Below, in pieces: positions 51,278-60,520 of a DNA stretch of 64,000 nt (position 1 is the first letter of the stretch; every line of letters begins with the position of its first letter). The translations under genes and the position numbers were made by a program. The stretch covers positions 1 through 64,000 of the forward strand of contig CALKBO010000034.1 in NCBI GenBank assembly GCA_937989875.1, read 5' to 3'. The DNA is from an uncultured Collinsella sp. GTDB lineage: Bacteria; Actinomycetota; Coriobacteriia; Coriobacteriales; Coriobacteriaceae. The notes beneath the pieces are model-generated. The model saw only the letters and a list, made by a program, of their open reading frames with translations. It was not told where the DNA came from and searched no databases.

Positions 51278-52460
51278 CGAGAAGCGCCTCCACTCCGGGC
51301 AGGGCCTTACCCTCGACGAGCTCCATGGAAGCGCCACCACCGGTGGAGATCCAGCTCATCTTGTCGGCCAGGTTGAACTTGTTGACAGCTGCGACAGAGT
51401 CACCACCGCCGATGATCGAGGTGCAGTCAGCCTCGGCGACAGCCTCGGCGATAGCCTGGGTGCCGTGAGCAAAGTTGTCAAACTCGAAGACGCCCATGGG
51501 GCCGTTCCAGAACACGGTCTTGGCGCCCTTGACAGCCTCGGCATAGAGCTCCTCGGTCTTGGGACCGATGTCCATACCCTCACGATCGTCGGGGATAGCG
51601 TCGGAAGCGACAACCTCGGGGACGGCGTCCTCGCCAAAGTGATCGGCAACACGGTTGTCGATGGGGAGCAGGATCTTGACACCCTTCTCCTCGGCCTTCT
51701 TGAGCATCTCGCCGGCGCGCTCGACCCAGTCCTCTTCCTTGAGGGACTGACCAACGGACAGGCCCTGAGCCAGGAAGAAGGTGTAGGCCATGCCGCCACC
51801 GATGATCAGGGTGTCAGCGGAGTCGATGAGGTGATCGAGAACGCCGATCTTGGAGGAAACCTTGGAACCGCCGACGATGGCGACGAAGGGGCGCTCGGGC
51901 TCGGCGAAGATGCCGGTCAGCGTGTCGACCTCCTTCTCGAGCAAGAAGCCGGCGACGGCAGGCAGGTAAGCGGCGGGGCCCACGACGGAACCCTGGGCGC
52001 GGTGAGCGGTGCCGAAGGCATCGAGAACGAAGACGTCACCATAGGAAGCGAGCTTCTTGGCGATCTCGGGATCGTTCTTCTTCTCACGCTTGTCAAAACG
52101 GACGTTCTCGAGAACGAGGACCTTACCCGGCTCGACGGCGGCGACAGCCTCAGCAGCCTTCTCGCCGTAGGTGTCGGCGACAAAGGCAACGTCGAGACCA
52201 GAGAGCTCAGCGAGCTTCTTGGCGACGGGCTCGAGGGACAGCTCGGGCTGGAAGCCGGTGCCCTCGGGACGACCGAGGTGGCTCATGAGGATGACGCGAG
52301 CATTGTGCTCAACGAGGTAGTTGATGGTGGGCAGGGCAGCCTTGATACGGGTGGTGTCGCCAACGACGCCATCCTTGATAGGCACGTTAAAGTCAACGCG
52401 GACGAGAACGCGCTTTCCGTCGACATCGATGTCGCGGACGGTCTTCTTGGTAAAGGCCAT
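51270..52460 (-). CDS. pgk: phosphoglycerate kinase
   Basis: Makes ATP from 1,3-bisphosphoglycerate; 396 residues, normal. VLVRVDFNVPIKDG at the N-terminus, the nucleotide domain motif VGGSKVSSKIGVLDHL, and GGGDSVAAVNKF near the end. ATG at 52460 follows AAAGG. A terminator-like hairpin lies between gap and pgk, so pgk may be transcribed both by read-through and separately. Confidence 0.97.
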   Translation of the reverse strand: MAFTKKTVRDIDVDGKRVLVRVDFNVPIKDGVVGDTTRIKAALPTINYLVEHNARVILMSHLGRPEGTGFQPELSLEPVAKKLAELSGLDVAFVADTYGEKAAEAVAAVEPGKVLVLENVRFDKREKKNDPEIAKKLASYGDVFVLDAFGTAHRAQGSVVGPAAYLPAVAGFLLEKEVDTLTGIFAEPERPFVAIVGGSKVSSKIGVLDHLIDSADTLIIGGGMAYTFFLAQGLSVGQSLKEEDWVERAGEMLKKAEEKGVKILLPIDNRVADHFGEDAVPEVVASDAIPDDREGMDIGPKTEELYAEAVKGAKTVFWNGPMGVFEFDNFAHGTQAIAEAVAEADCTSIIGGGDSVAAVNKFNLADKMSWISTGGGASMELVEGKALPGVEALLDA

Positions 52461-52515
52461 GTTTGCTTCTACCTTTCGTACGTGTCTGCCTCCCATTACG
52501 GCAGACGATTTCTTA

Positions 52516-52563
52516 TAAAAAGGGCGCGACCCTAGGGTGTAAGCCCTATAAGGCCGCGCCCTT
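52516..52563 (-). terminator. terminator-like hairpin between gap and pgk
   Basis: AAGGGCGCG (52520-52528) pairs with CGCGCCCTT (52555-52563), with inner complementary bases, and is followed on the minus strand by TTTTTATAAG. Partial termination would raise gap over pgk expression. Confidence 0.7.
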
Positions 52564-52600
52564 CTTTAGACGCTCAACGAGCTATTCGCTAAAAGCTAAA

Positions 52601-53626
52601 TTAAGCAACGAACTTCTCGAAGTACTTGATGGTGCGGACCATCTGAGAGGTGTAGGAGTTCTCGTTGTCGTACCAAGAGGTGACCTGAACGAGGGTCTGG
52701 CCGTTGCCGAGGTCAGAGCACATGGTCTGAGTGGCGTCGAAGATGGAGCCGTGGGTCTCGCCGACGATGTCGCGGGAGACGATCTGGTCCTCGTTGTAGG
52801 CGAAGGTCTCGGAGATGGTCTCGGCGTAGGCCTTCATGGCAGCGTTGACCTCGTCGACGGTGACCTTCTTGTCAACGACGGCGTAGAGGTTGGTCAGCGA
52901 GCCGGTCGGCGTCGGGACGCGCTGGGCGGCACCGATGAGCTTGCCGTTGAGCTCGGGGAGAACCAGGCCGATGGCCTTGGCAGCGCCCGTGGTGTTCGGG
53001 ACGATGTTCTCGGAGCAGGCGCGGGAGCGACGGAAGTTGCCCTTGCGCTGCGGGCCGTCGAGCGGCATCTGGTCGCCGGTGAAGGCGTGGATGGTGGTCA
53101 TGATGCCGGACACGATGGGAGCGAAGTCGTTCAGACCCTTGGCCATCGGGGCGAGGCAGTTGGTGGTGCAGGAAGCAGCGGAGATGATGTTGTCCTCAGC
53201 GGTCAGCGTCTCATGGTTGACGTTGTACACGATGGTGGGCAGATCGCTGCCGGCCGGAGCGGAGATGACGACCTTCTTGGCGCCAGCGTTGATGTGGGCC
53301 TGAGCCTTAGCCTTGCTGGTGTAGAAGCCGGTGCACTCGAGAACGACGTCGACGTCAAGGTCGCCCCAAGGCAGGTTGTTAGCGTCGGCCTCCTTGTAGA
53401 TCTTGATCTCCTTGCCGTCAACGGTGATGGAATCCTCGCCAGCAACGACCTCGTGATCGCGAGCGTAGTTGCCCTGCGTGGAGTCGTACTTCAGCAGGTA
53501 AGCGAGCATATCGGGAGAGGTGAGGTCGTTGATAGCGACGATCTCGGAGCCCTCATGACCGAACATCTGACGGAAAGCCAGACGACCGATGCGACCGAAG
53601 CCGTTAATAGCAACCTTTACTGCCAT
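52601..53626 (-). CDS. gap: glyceraldehyde-3-phosphate dehydrogenase
   Basis: NAD-dependent glycolytic dehydrogenase of 341 residues. Rossmann motif INGFGRIGRLAFRQM, catalytic Cys in SAASCTTNCLAP, and the C-terminal WYDNENSYTSQMV. ATG at 53626 follows AAAGGAG. First gene of the glycolytic set, with a promoter about 75-100 bases upstream. Confidence 0.97.
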   Translation of the reverse strand: MAVKVAINGFGRIGRLAFRQMFGHEGSEIVAINDLTSPDMLAYLLKYDSTQGNYARDHEVVAGEDSITVDGKEIKIYKEADANNLPWGDLDVDVVLECTGFYTSKAKAQAHINAGAKKVVISAPAGSDLPTIVYNVNHETLTAEDNIISAASCTTNCLAPMAKGLNDFAPIVSGIMTTIHAFTGDQMPLDGPQRKGNFRRSRACSENIVPNTTGAAKAIGLVLPELNGKLIGAAQRVPTPTGSLTNLYAVVDKKVTVDEVNAAMKAYAETISETFAYNEDQIVSRDIVGETHGSIFDATQTMCSDLGNGQTLVQVTSWYDNENSYTSQMVRTIKYFEKFVA

Positions 53627-53698
53627 TGTGTCTCCTTTCGTAAGGCCCCCGCGAGCTACAGCGCCCGCCGTTGAGGCCCACAAACTAACCACTCGCCT

Positions 53699-53774
53699 AA
53701 TATACCTTTTTTTTGACTTGAATTTCACGAGAATGCTCGAAATTGAAAATCAAATTTACGTTAAAACGTTTTAA
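53699..53774 (-). promoter_or_regulatory. gap promoter with a LacI-type palindrome upstream
   Basis: On the minus strand GTGAAA (53723-53728) and TATATT (53699-53704) are 18 bases apart. About 33 bases further upstream is TTAAAACGTTTTAA (53761-53774), a perfect 14-base palindrome centred on CG, the form used by LacI-family regulators including CcpA-like proteins. The regulator is not in the window. Confidence 0.45.
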
Positions 53775-53819
53775 AGACTAAAATAGCAGCTAAATCCATA
53801 TATAAGTCGTTACTTCAAA

Positions 53820-54749
53820 CTACCTGTTTGCTTCAATGAGCTTTTCAAGCCGTAAAACACGATGGTAGAGGGCTGACTTCGACAAGGGAGGGTCAGCCAT
53901 CTCCCCCAAATCACGCAGCGACAGATCGGGATAGCGCTCGCGCAGGTCGCAAAAGACCGCCAAGGCATCCGGAAGCGCATCACGAAGGCCACGCTGCTCG
54001 AGCTCATCGATAAGCGCAAGCTGATGTTGGGCGGCACCGGCGCTTCTGGTCTGGTTGGCGAGCTCGGCGTTCACGCGACGGTTCACATCGTTCTTAACCA
54101 ACTTGACCGCGCGCGCCTCCTCAATCTCGGCAACGCTGCGCTTGGCGCCAATCAGCTTTAATAGATGCTCGATTTCCTCGGCGCTCTTAATGTACACGGC
54201 ATATGACCCCCGCCGTGCATTAACACGAGCATGGACCCCAATCTGCTCCAACAGATCGCAAAGCCCCTTGGCATATTGCTCGCCCTGCACAGCAATCTCC
54301 AAATGAAAATCGCCGCGTGGATCGGCCACGAAGCCGCCCGCGATGAGCGCGCCGCGGATATAGGCAAGTCTACAGCAAGGACGGGCAACGATATGTCGGG
54401 GTACGCCGGCGACAAGTCCTCCCCTACGTTCGAGGATACCCAGCAGAACCAAGGCCTTATCCAGGTCTGGCTGATCAGGCAAGGTGATGAGGTAGTTTCG
54501 AACCTTATGCAATACAGATTTACGGACGGTGAACTCCGTTTTGAGCTTAAGGATACGATGCGTCAGCGTGATCATCGTGCGCGCGACGGCTCCCGTCTCA
54601 GTCGCAACCGTCAAACGATACCGCCCAGAGCCGGTAAGCGAGAGCGTACCGCTCACGCGCGTGAGGGCGGCAAGCGTCGACAAGTCGCAGTATTCACATT
54701 CGGGTTCGCAGCGCGCAAGCTCGTCGCGCACCTCAGCGGTAAACGACAT
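53820..54749 (-). CDS. whiA: WhiA, DNA-binding sporulation/division regulator
   Basis: A 309-residue protein with an N-terminal LAGLIDADG-homing-endonuclease-like fold (RVSGTLSLTG, YIRGALIAGGFVADPRGDFHLEI) and a C-terminal helix-turn-helix (about 230-300, LSLRDLGEMADPPLSKSALYHRV). It regulates division genes in actinobacteria and Firmicutes. Six bases downstream of rapZ. The usual third partner, yvcK/ybhK, is not between or beside them here. Confidence 0.95.
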   Translation of the reverse strand: MSFTAEVRDELARCEPECEYCDLSTLAALTRVSGTLSLTGSGRYRLTVATETGAVARTMITLTHRILKLKTEFTVRKSVLHKVRNYLITLPDQPDLDKALVLLGILERRGGLVAGVPRHIVARPCCRLAYIRGALIAGGFVADPRGDFHLEIAVQGEQYAKGLCDLLEQIGVHARVNARRGSYAVYIKSAEEIEHLLKLIGAKRSVAEIEEARAVKLVKNDVNRRVNAELANQTRSAGAAQHQLALIDELEQRGLRDALPDALAVFCDLRERYPDLSLRDLGEMADPPLSKSALYHRVLRLEKLIEANR

Positions 54750-54755
54750 GCAGGC

Positions 54756-55658
54756 CTATGCCTTCGTGTTGGCGCGCGACAGGTCGCGGTGGGAGATGCT
54801 CACATGATACTGAGCGCCTTCCAGGTAACGGGCCGTGGCCTCGGCAATGGCAACGCTGCGGTGCTGGCCGCCCGTGCAGCCGATGGCGATAGAAAGCTGC
54901 GGCTTACCCTCCGCGATATAACCGGGCATGACCGTATCGAGCAGCTGTGTCCAAGCCTTCCAAAACTCCTGCGTCTTGGGATGGTCCAGAACAAAATCGG
55001 AGACCTTTTTATCGAGACCGGTCATCGTGCGCATCTCGGGATCGTAGAACGGATTGGGCAGGAAGCGGACGTCGATCATAATATCCGCTTCGACGGGCAT
55101 GCCGTGCTTAAAGCCAAACGAGAACACGTGGACATCCATAAGCTGCTGGTCGGACAGCTCGGAAAATGCCATACGCAGCTTGTTGCGCAGCGCAGAGGTG
55201 CGCAGACGGCTCGTGTCGATAATCATATCGGCTCGGTCGCGCACGCCCTGCAGCTGAAGGCGCTCGCGCTGAATGGCATCGGCCGTAGTCTCCCCCGGCT
55301 TGGCAATGGGATGACGGCGGCGATTTTCGCTGTAGCGACGAATCAGCACCTCGTCAGAAGCCTCCAGGAACACGATGTCGCAGCTCATCTCGCGCTCTTC
55401 GAGAGCGGCGACCGCATCGAGCAACTCGTCAAACAGTCCCTGGCTACGCAAATCGCAGGTGACGGCGAGATGCCTGCCCACGCCCGTATTGATGCCGACG
55501 AGCTCGGCAAGCTGGGCGATGAGACGCGGAGGCAGGTTATCGATGCAAAAATAGCCCATGTCCTCGAACACGTGCATGGCCTGTGTGCGGCCTGATCCGG
55601 ACATTCCGGTGATGATGACGATATCGGGGATGCGCTCCGAGCGCTCCGCCGCATCCAT
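54756..55658 (-). CDS. rapZ: RapZ-type RNase adapter / nucleotide-binding protein
   Basis: A 300-residue P-loop protein (YvcJ/YhbJ family). Walker A ITGMSGSGRTQAM, GYFCIDNLPPRLI, and the C-terminal domain with VDVRFLPNPFYDPEMR and SIAIGCTGGQHRSVAIAE. In enterobacteria RapZ controls a glucosamine-6-phosphate-synthase sRNA; in Gram-positives its role is less clear. ATG at 55658 follows AAGGGAG. Co-transcribed with whiA. Confidence 0.95.
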   Translation of the reverse strand: MDAAERSERIPDIVIITGMSGSGRTQAMHVFEDMGYFCIDNLPPRLIAQLAELVGINTGVGRHLAVTCDLRSQGLFDELLDAVAALEEREMSCDIVFLEASDEVLIRRYSENRRRHPIAKPGETTADAIQRERLQLQGVRDRADMIIDTSRLRTSALRNKLRMAFSELSDQQLMDVHVFSFGFKHGMPVEADIMIDVRFLPNPFYDPEMRTMTGLDKKVSDFVLDHPKTQEFWKAWTQLLDTVMPGYIAEGKPQLSIAIGCTGGQHRSVAIAEATARYLEGAQYHVSISHRDLSRANTKA

Positions 55659-55696
55659 GGCATCTCCCTTTTGCATGTGTTGCCTCCCGAAAACAA

Positions 55697-55726
55697 GCGC
55701 GGGACCCAGCAACCCGGATCCCGCGC
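55697..55726 (-). terminator. terminator after nanE
   Basis: GCGCGGGA pairs with TCCCGCGC, and CC with GG inside, followed on the minus strand by TTGTTTTC. It marks the end of the nan cluster. Confidence 0.75.
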
Positions 55727-55777
55727 GGTCAATTGCCTATATTGAGTATACCGCCCCGAGCGGATACGAGGCCTGTC

Positions 55778-56464
55778 TTACGCCTCAAGCGCAGCCTTGA
55801 ACCAACTCGTAATACTCGTGGGGTGCGTGATGGCGGTGCCGACGACAACGGCCCAGGCGCCAGCATCGATCGCGGCGCGAGCCTCCTCGGGCGTATGCAC
55901 GCGACCCTCGCAAATGATGGGAAGGCCGGGGAATTCCTCGGTCGCCTGACGCAGGAGCGGCAGATCGGGGCCATCGGCCATGGTGCAGTCGATGGCGGCA
56001 ACACCATGAGACAGCGTGGTGGACACCAGGTCGAAGCCCATGTCGACAGCACGACGAATATCCTCGATGGTGGCACAGTCGGCCATCAGGAGCACGCCCT
56101 CCTCGTGCAGCGGACGGAAAGTATCCTCGACGGTCTTGCCATCGGGACGCGGACGATCGGTGGCGTCGATCGCCACGATATCGGCACCCGCAGCAACGCA
56201 GGCGCGAGCGTGGCGCAGCGTCGGCGTGATGTAAACGCCCTCGTGCCCATCCTTCCACAGGCCGATAACAGGAACCTCACAGCGACCCTTAATGGCGGCA
56301 ATGTCGGCAAGGCCCTGGCAGCGAATGGCGGCGGCGCCGCCGAGCTCGCAAGCGCGAGACATTTGAGCCATGGTCTCAGGCGTACGAAGCGGCTCGCCCA
56401 TATACGCCTGAACGCTCACGACGAGCTTGCCCTTCAGGGATTGAATCAAAGGATCGACGGTCAT
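55778..56464 (-). CDS. nanE: N-acetylmannosamine-6-phosphate 2-epimerase
   Basis: Converts ManNAc-6-phosphate to GlcNAc-6-phosphate in sialic-acid breakdown; 228-residue TIM barrel. Signatures: KLVVSVQAYMGEPLRTPETM, ADIVAIDATDRPRPDG, and ICEGRVHTPEEARAAIDAGAWAVVVGTAIT-type phosphate-binding end. Follows the ROK kinase gene, consistent with sequential steps. Confidence 0.94.
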   Translation of the reverse strand: MTVDPLIQSLKGKLVVSVQAYMGEPLRTPETMAQMSRACELGGAAAIRCQGLADIAAIKGRCEVPVIGLWKDGHEGVYITPTLRHARACVAAGADIVAIDATDRPRPDGKTVEDTFRPLHEEGVLLMADCATIEDIRRAVDMGFDLVSTTLSHGVAAIDCTMADGPDLPLLRQATEEFPGLPIICEGRVHTPEEARAAIDAGAWAVVVGTAITHPTSITSWFKAALEA

Positions 56465-56487
56465 AAGGCTGTAACCTTTCTCAGAAC

Positions 56488-56518
56488 AGCCTCCCGAGGC
56501 GTGTTGTCTCGGGAGGCT
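56488..56518 (-). terminator. hairpin between the ROK kinase and nanE genes
   Basis: AGCCTCCCGAG pairs perfectly with CTCGGGAGGCT around a nine-base loop. No T-tract follows (GTTCTGAG), so it is more likely an mRNA-processing or stabilising stem within the operon. Confidence 0.5.
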
Positions 56519-56534
56519 CCTACAGAAGATACGT

Positions 56535-57500
56535 TTACTTCAACGAGGCAAGAAGATGCTCAGCGGCACCGATGAGCGGAGCATCGCCCTCCAGAGAACC
56601 GATGAGGATCGGCGTGTCCTGAAGCGGATCGAGCGCCTGGCTGGCATAGCCCTCGTGTACCGAATCCTTCCACGTCTGTGAACGCCAATCGGGACCTTGG
56701 TGAATCACGCCACCCGAAAGCACGATGACCTCAGGGTCCAGGATGTTAGCGAGCGAGCCCAAGCTGGCACCCAGCGCAAAGCCGGCGTCATGGATGACCT
56801 CGGTCGCCTTTGCGTCGCCCGCACGGCACAGGTCGTTCACATCGCGACCGACCGAAGGACGGCTGGGGTCGACGCGACCAAAGCGCTCATCGTACATACG
56901 ACCAATGGAAGTGCCCGAAGCAACCGACTCCAGATGGCCGGAACGCCCGCAGGCGCAGGGAATACCGGCGGCAGCCGAGCACTCGATGTGGCCCATATGG
57001 CCAGCAGCACCATGGAAGCCCTGCATCACGCGGCCGTTCTCGACATATGCGCCACCGATGCCCGTACCGATGCCAAGACACAAGACGGAGAACTTGCCCT
57101 TGCCGACGCCCCAGTGGGCCTCGCCCAGAGCATGAGCCTGCACGTCGCCTACAACGGCAACGGGAAGACCGAGGTCCTCGCGCAGGCGCGGCCCCAACTG
57201 AACACCGGACCAGCCGGGCATGATCTCGTTGGCATACGCGATGGCGCCCGTCTTGGGATCGACGACGCCGGCGGCACCGATACCGACGCCAAGGACCTCG
57301 ACATCGGGATTCGCCTCGAGAGCAGCCTTGATGGACGCCTCGATACGTTGGAAGACGGCCTCGCCGCCCTCTTGGGCCTCGGTGGGAACCTCGGCCTCAA
57401 AAACAGGATGGGGCACACTACCGTCAGCCGGGTACTCCATGATGGCAGTCGCGATCTTAGTTCCGCCGATATCGACAGAGCAGACGTACTTGTTCTCCAT
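56535..57500 (-). CDS. nanK: ROK-family sugar kinase, probable N-acetylmannosamine kinase
   Basis: A 321-residue kinase. Phosphate-1 motif VDIGGTKIA, GIGTGIGGAYVENG, and the ROK zinc site with His and three Cys in GHMGHIECSAAAGIPCACGRSGHLE. Glucokinase is a possible alternative by sequence, but the position between nanA-like and nanE genes argues for ManNAc phosphorylation. RBS AGGAGA before the ATG. Confidence 0.85.
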   Translation of the reverse strand: MENKYVCSVDIGGTKIATAIMEYPADGSVPHPVFEAEVPTEAQEGGEAVFQRIEASIKAALEANPDVEVLGVGIGAAGVVDPKTGAIAYANEIMPGWSGVQLGPRLREDLGLPVAVVGDVQAHALGEAHWGVGKGKFSVLCLGIGTGIGGAYVENGRVMQGFHGAAGHMGHIECSAAAGIPCACGRSGHLESVASGTSIGRMYDERFGRVDPSRPSVGRDVNDLCRAGDAKATEVIHDAGFALGASLGSLANILDPEVIVLSGGVIHQGPDWRSQTWKDSVHEGYASQALDPLQDTPILIGSLEGDAPLIGAAEHLLASLK

Positions 57501-57673
57501 GTCGCTCTCCTTAGGAGATAAAAAACAACTACAGGAAATGCGCCGTCAGGCTAGCCGTCACAGCGCGGAAAAGGTTTTCCAGGTGCCCGAGATCGCCAAG
57601 AAACCGTGTGACCATTGATCTAATAGGTCATGGCCGCACGGTTGAACGGCGAGGTCGGGTGCCCGGGGAAGCT

Positions 57674-58594
57674 TTACAGGAGACCGTTGTCCTGGAGGAC
57701 CTTCTTAATCGCCTCGACGTTCTCGCCGGTCATGGCCTTCACCGGGCGCGGCATGGTCGGGCTGTCGAAGATACCCATGAGGTTCATAGCGGTCTTGAAG
57801 GCGCCGACGCCACCGGCATAACCCTGGACGCCCGAGGTGACATCCCAGATGTGCGAAATCTCATTGAGGCGATCCTGCTCGGCCTTGACGGTAGCCCAGT
57901 CACCAGCCTGAGCGGCCTTCCACTGACGCACGTAGCCCTCGGGCTCAACGTTGGCGAGACCCGGAACGGAACCGTCGGCGCCACCGAGGTAGGCGCCGTC
58001 GACAACAACCTCGTGACCGGTGAGGATGCTCATCGGATGGCCGTTCTTCTCGTTCTCCTGAACGAGGTAACGGAACGAGATGTCATCACCCGAGGAATCC
58101 TTGACGCCGGCCAGAACGCCCTCGGCACCGAGCTTGGCAAGGAGCTTCCACGGGAGCTTGGTGTGGACACACACGGGGATGTCATAGGCGAAGATGGGCA
58201 GGTCGAGTTCCTCATGCAGGATGCGGAAGTGCTCCTCGACCTCGGTCATGCCCTGCAGGGCATAGAACGGGCAGGTGGCGACAAGCGCATCGGCGCCCAG
58301 CTCCTGAGCGACCTTACCGTGCTCGATCATGCGCTCGGTCTCGGTGTCGATGATGCCGACCAGAACGGGAACGCGGTGGTCGACGATACGGACGGCCTCG
58401 GAGATGATCTGACGGCGACGCTCGTCGGTGGAGAAGACGACCTCGCCCGAGGAGCCCAGGAAGAACAAGCCATCGACGCCGGCATCGATCATGCGGTTGA
58501 TGCTGCGCTCAAAGGAGGCAACATCGAGCTGGTGGTCTTCGGTATCGGGAACAACGACGGGAGGGATAACGCCGGTGAATTTCTGAGTTGCCAC
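57674..58594 (-). CDS. nanA: DHDPS-superfamily lyase, probable N-acetylneuraminate lyase
   Basis: A 306-residue class I aldolase. GLFFLGSSGEVVFSTDERR is the pyruvate-binding block (GSSGE where DapA has GTTGE), the Tyr is in FAYDIPV, and the Schiff-base Lys is in VLAGVKDSSGD. Nan context suggests sialic acid cleavage to ManNAc and pyruvate; another 2-keto-acid lyase is possible. GTG at 58594 has AAGGAG six bases upstream. Sixty-eight bases separate it from the upstream esterase-like gene. Confidence 0.8.
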   Translation of the reverse strand: MATQKFTGVIPPVVVPDTEDHQLDVASFERSINRMIDAGVDGLFFLGSSGEVVFSTDERRRQIISEAVRIVDHRVPVLVGIIDTETERMIEHGKVAQELGADALVATCPFYALQGMTEVEEHFRILHEELDLPIFAYDIPVCVHTKLPWKLLAKLGAEGVLAGVKDSSGDDISFRYLVQENEKNGHPMSILTGHEVVVDGAYLGGADGSVPGLANVEPEGYVRQWKAAQAGDWATVKAEQDRLNEISHIWDVTSGVQGYAGGVGAFKTAMNLMGIFDSPTMPRPVKAMTGENVEAIKKVLQDNGLL

Positions 58595-58662
58595 AAGAAT
58601 CTCCTTAGTTGTCTGGTGGGCAGCCCTATGCCGCCCACTCTTGTTGGCAGTGTCCAGGCCGT

Positions 58663-59514
58663 CTAGGCCAAAGAACACGAGTAGAACGTTTGGTTAAAAA
58701 AGTCGACGACTTCGTTTTCGAACGCATTGATGCGCTCGTGAGCGTATTTGGCATAGATGATATGTCTCCGGTCACACTCAAGACCGTTGAATACGGCAAA
58801 CTGATCCTTGGGATCGCTCACGGTATCCATGAGCGATGTGCCCATGAGCACCGATCCGCGCACCCGAGACGACAGCGCCTCGAGGCCGCCAGGAAGCGGA
58901 TTGGCAACCGCCGTGCAGGCGAGACCCCGCTCGTCCAGAGCAGAAACCGCCAGCGCGACTCCGCCGCCTAGACCCTCGCCCCATGCAAAGATGCGGTCGG
59001 CGTCCATGCCATCAAGATTGCGCGCCACCTTCGCCAGCGCGCAACCCCAACGGACGCGCTCGACAAAAGCGGGCGAAGAAATCCCCCGCTGCAGGTCGTC
59101 CGCACCAGCAACATCGTCATCCAGCGCGAGGACGGCATACCCCATGGCGGCAAATCTCGTCATGTGATGCCAGCCGCGCACAGGCCGATCGATATCGTGG
59201 AACATCAGGCACAGCGGCACGCGCTCAGACACTCGGGCACGACCGACAGGCTCGATCAAACGAGCGTGAATCGCATCGTCACCGAGCTCAAAGGAGACCT
59301 CCGAGTAACGGGCGCAGGGGTTAACAAAGTCAATCGCCGTAATGGCCAGGCCTTGAATCTCAAGATTCGAAGCGCATGTCTCTAAATCAGAAACATCTGC
59401 TTGGACATCACCGCGCCAGTCCCGATATTCTGCGAGCCTTGACGAAACCGTTCCAGGAATTCCCACGAGCCCGGGGACAATCAGCTCATTAACATTGCTC
59501 TCGCACTTAGACAT
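58663..59514 (-). CDS. AXE1-family acetylesterase-like protein lacking the catalytic serine
   Basis: A 283-residue alpha/beta-hydrolase related to its upstream neighbour (acetyl-xylan esterase/cephalosporin deacetylase type). Where the neighbour has the nucleophile elbow FVNGASQGGG (Ser183), this one has FAWGEGLGGG, with Gly at the Ser position. The Asp and His of the triad appear kept (Asp230 in SLMDTVSDP, His259 in YAHERI). It is also shorter at the N-terminus. Probably not an active esterase of the usual mechanism; it may bind acetylated sugars or assist the active partner. Starts in an eight-base overlap with the upstream gene. Confidence 0.75.
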   Translation of the reverse strand: MSKCESNVNELIVPGLVGIPGTVSSRLAEYRDWRGDVQADVSDLETCASNLEIQGLAITAIDFVNPCARYSEVSFELGDDAIHARLIEPVGRARVSERVPLCLMFHDIDRPVRGWHHMTRFAAMGYAVLALDDDVAGADDLQRGISSPAFVERVRWGCALAKVARNLDGMDADRIFAWGEGLGGGVALAVSALDERGLACTAVANPLPGGLEALSSRVRGSVLMGTSLMDTVSDPKDQFAVFNGLECDRRHIIYAKYAHERINAFENEVVDFFNQTFYSCSLA

Positions 59515-60484
59515 GAGCCTCCCCTCCCTTGCAGAAAAACGGAATGATCAGATCGTCAAAATCCTGAATCTCCTCGTGGCCAAAGCCTTCAAAGAACTCA
59601 TGACGCTTTTCGCAGGTCAGGTTGTTATAGACCGCAAACTGCGTCGCTGGCGGGCAGACGATATCGGCTGTGCCGGTGCCAAACAGCACGGGGCATTTGA
59701 CCATAGGGGCAAAGTTCTTGGAATCGAAGTACGCCAGCTTGGCATAGGCTTCGTCAATACGAGTCGAGTCCTCGTCAAACCAGCGAGACCAATAGCGCAG
59801 GCCCTCGTAGGCAATGTCGTCTGCATCCAAATCCCAGACTAGGCGGAAATCTGACAGGAAGGGATAGAGGATGGCGGCACGATTGATAAGCTCGCTGTTA
59901 AGCGCACAGGTCGCAATGCCCAAACCACCACCCTGCGACGCGCCGTTCACAAACACACGAGAAAGATCGATGCCCTCGAGCTCGCGAACAATACGGCACA
60001 GGATGCGAATATCTTGGTGCAAGCGGACATAGTAGAGGTTGGCCGGGTCGCCGTCGATGCCGGCGACGATATGCCCGGCAACCGTTGTGCCCTCAAATCC
60101 ACCAATGTCCTCGGAGGGACCTCCTTGGCCGGGGCAGTCGAGGGCGATGAGTGCCATGCCCATGCCCGCAAACGACGCCTGCTCAAACCAGCTGCGGCTT
60201 GCACCCGGATACCCATGGAACTGAAGCACCAATGGCACGGGCTCGTCCGAGACGGGTTTAAGGTACTTGGCATGCAGGCGAGCGCCACACATGCCGGTAT
60301 ACCAGAGGTCGAAAAGTTGGCAGGTCGCGGCATCGGTGACCGATGCCGTGTCGATCGCATAGTCAAGCCCGACGGCGTCGGCCTCGGCCATGCGATCCTT
60401 CCAAAAGAGATCGAAATCTGATGGACGGGGCATGGCGCCTCGATATTCACCAAATTGATGTTGTAGCTCCTGAGCACTTGGCAT
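59507..60484 (-). CDS. AXE1-family acetylesterase, possible sialate O-acetylesterase
   Basis: A 325-residue alpha/beta-hydrolase with full triad: Ser183 in NGASQGGGLG, Asp274 in TADIVCPP, His303 in FGHEEI. QFHGYPGASRSWFEQASFAGMGM is the family's oxyanion region. The family removes O-acetyl groups from sugars and cephalosporin C. Cluster context suggests acetylated sialic acid as substrate; no signal peptide is seen, so it would act after uptake. Start at 60484 is the first ATG; the ribosome-binding site is weak (AAAGG). Confidence 0.82.
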   Translation of the reverse strand: MPSAQELQHQFGEYRGAMPRPSDFDLFWKDRMAEADAVGLDYAIDTASVTDAATCQLFDLWYTGMCGARLHAKYLKPVSDEPVPLVLQFHGYPGASRSWFEQASFAGMGMALIALDCPGQGGPSEDIGGFEGTTVAGHIVAGIDGDPANLYYVRLHQDIRILCRIVRELEGIDLSRVFVNGASQGGGLGIATCALNSELINRAAILYPFLSDFRLVWDLDADDIAYEGLRYWSRWFDEDSTRIDEAYAKLAYFDSKNFAPMVKCPVLFGTGTADIVCPPATQFAVYNNLTCEKRHEFFEGFGHEEIQDFDDLIIPFFCKGGEAHV

Positions 60485-60520
60485 GGCTCGTGAACCCAAC
60501 CTTTCGAAATCGCAACGGAG

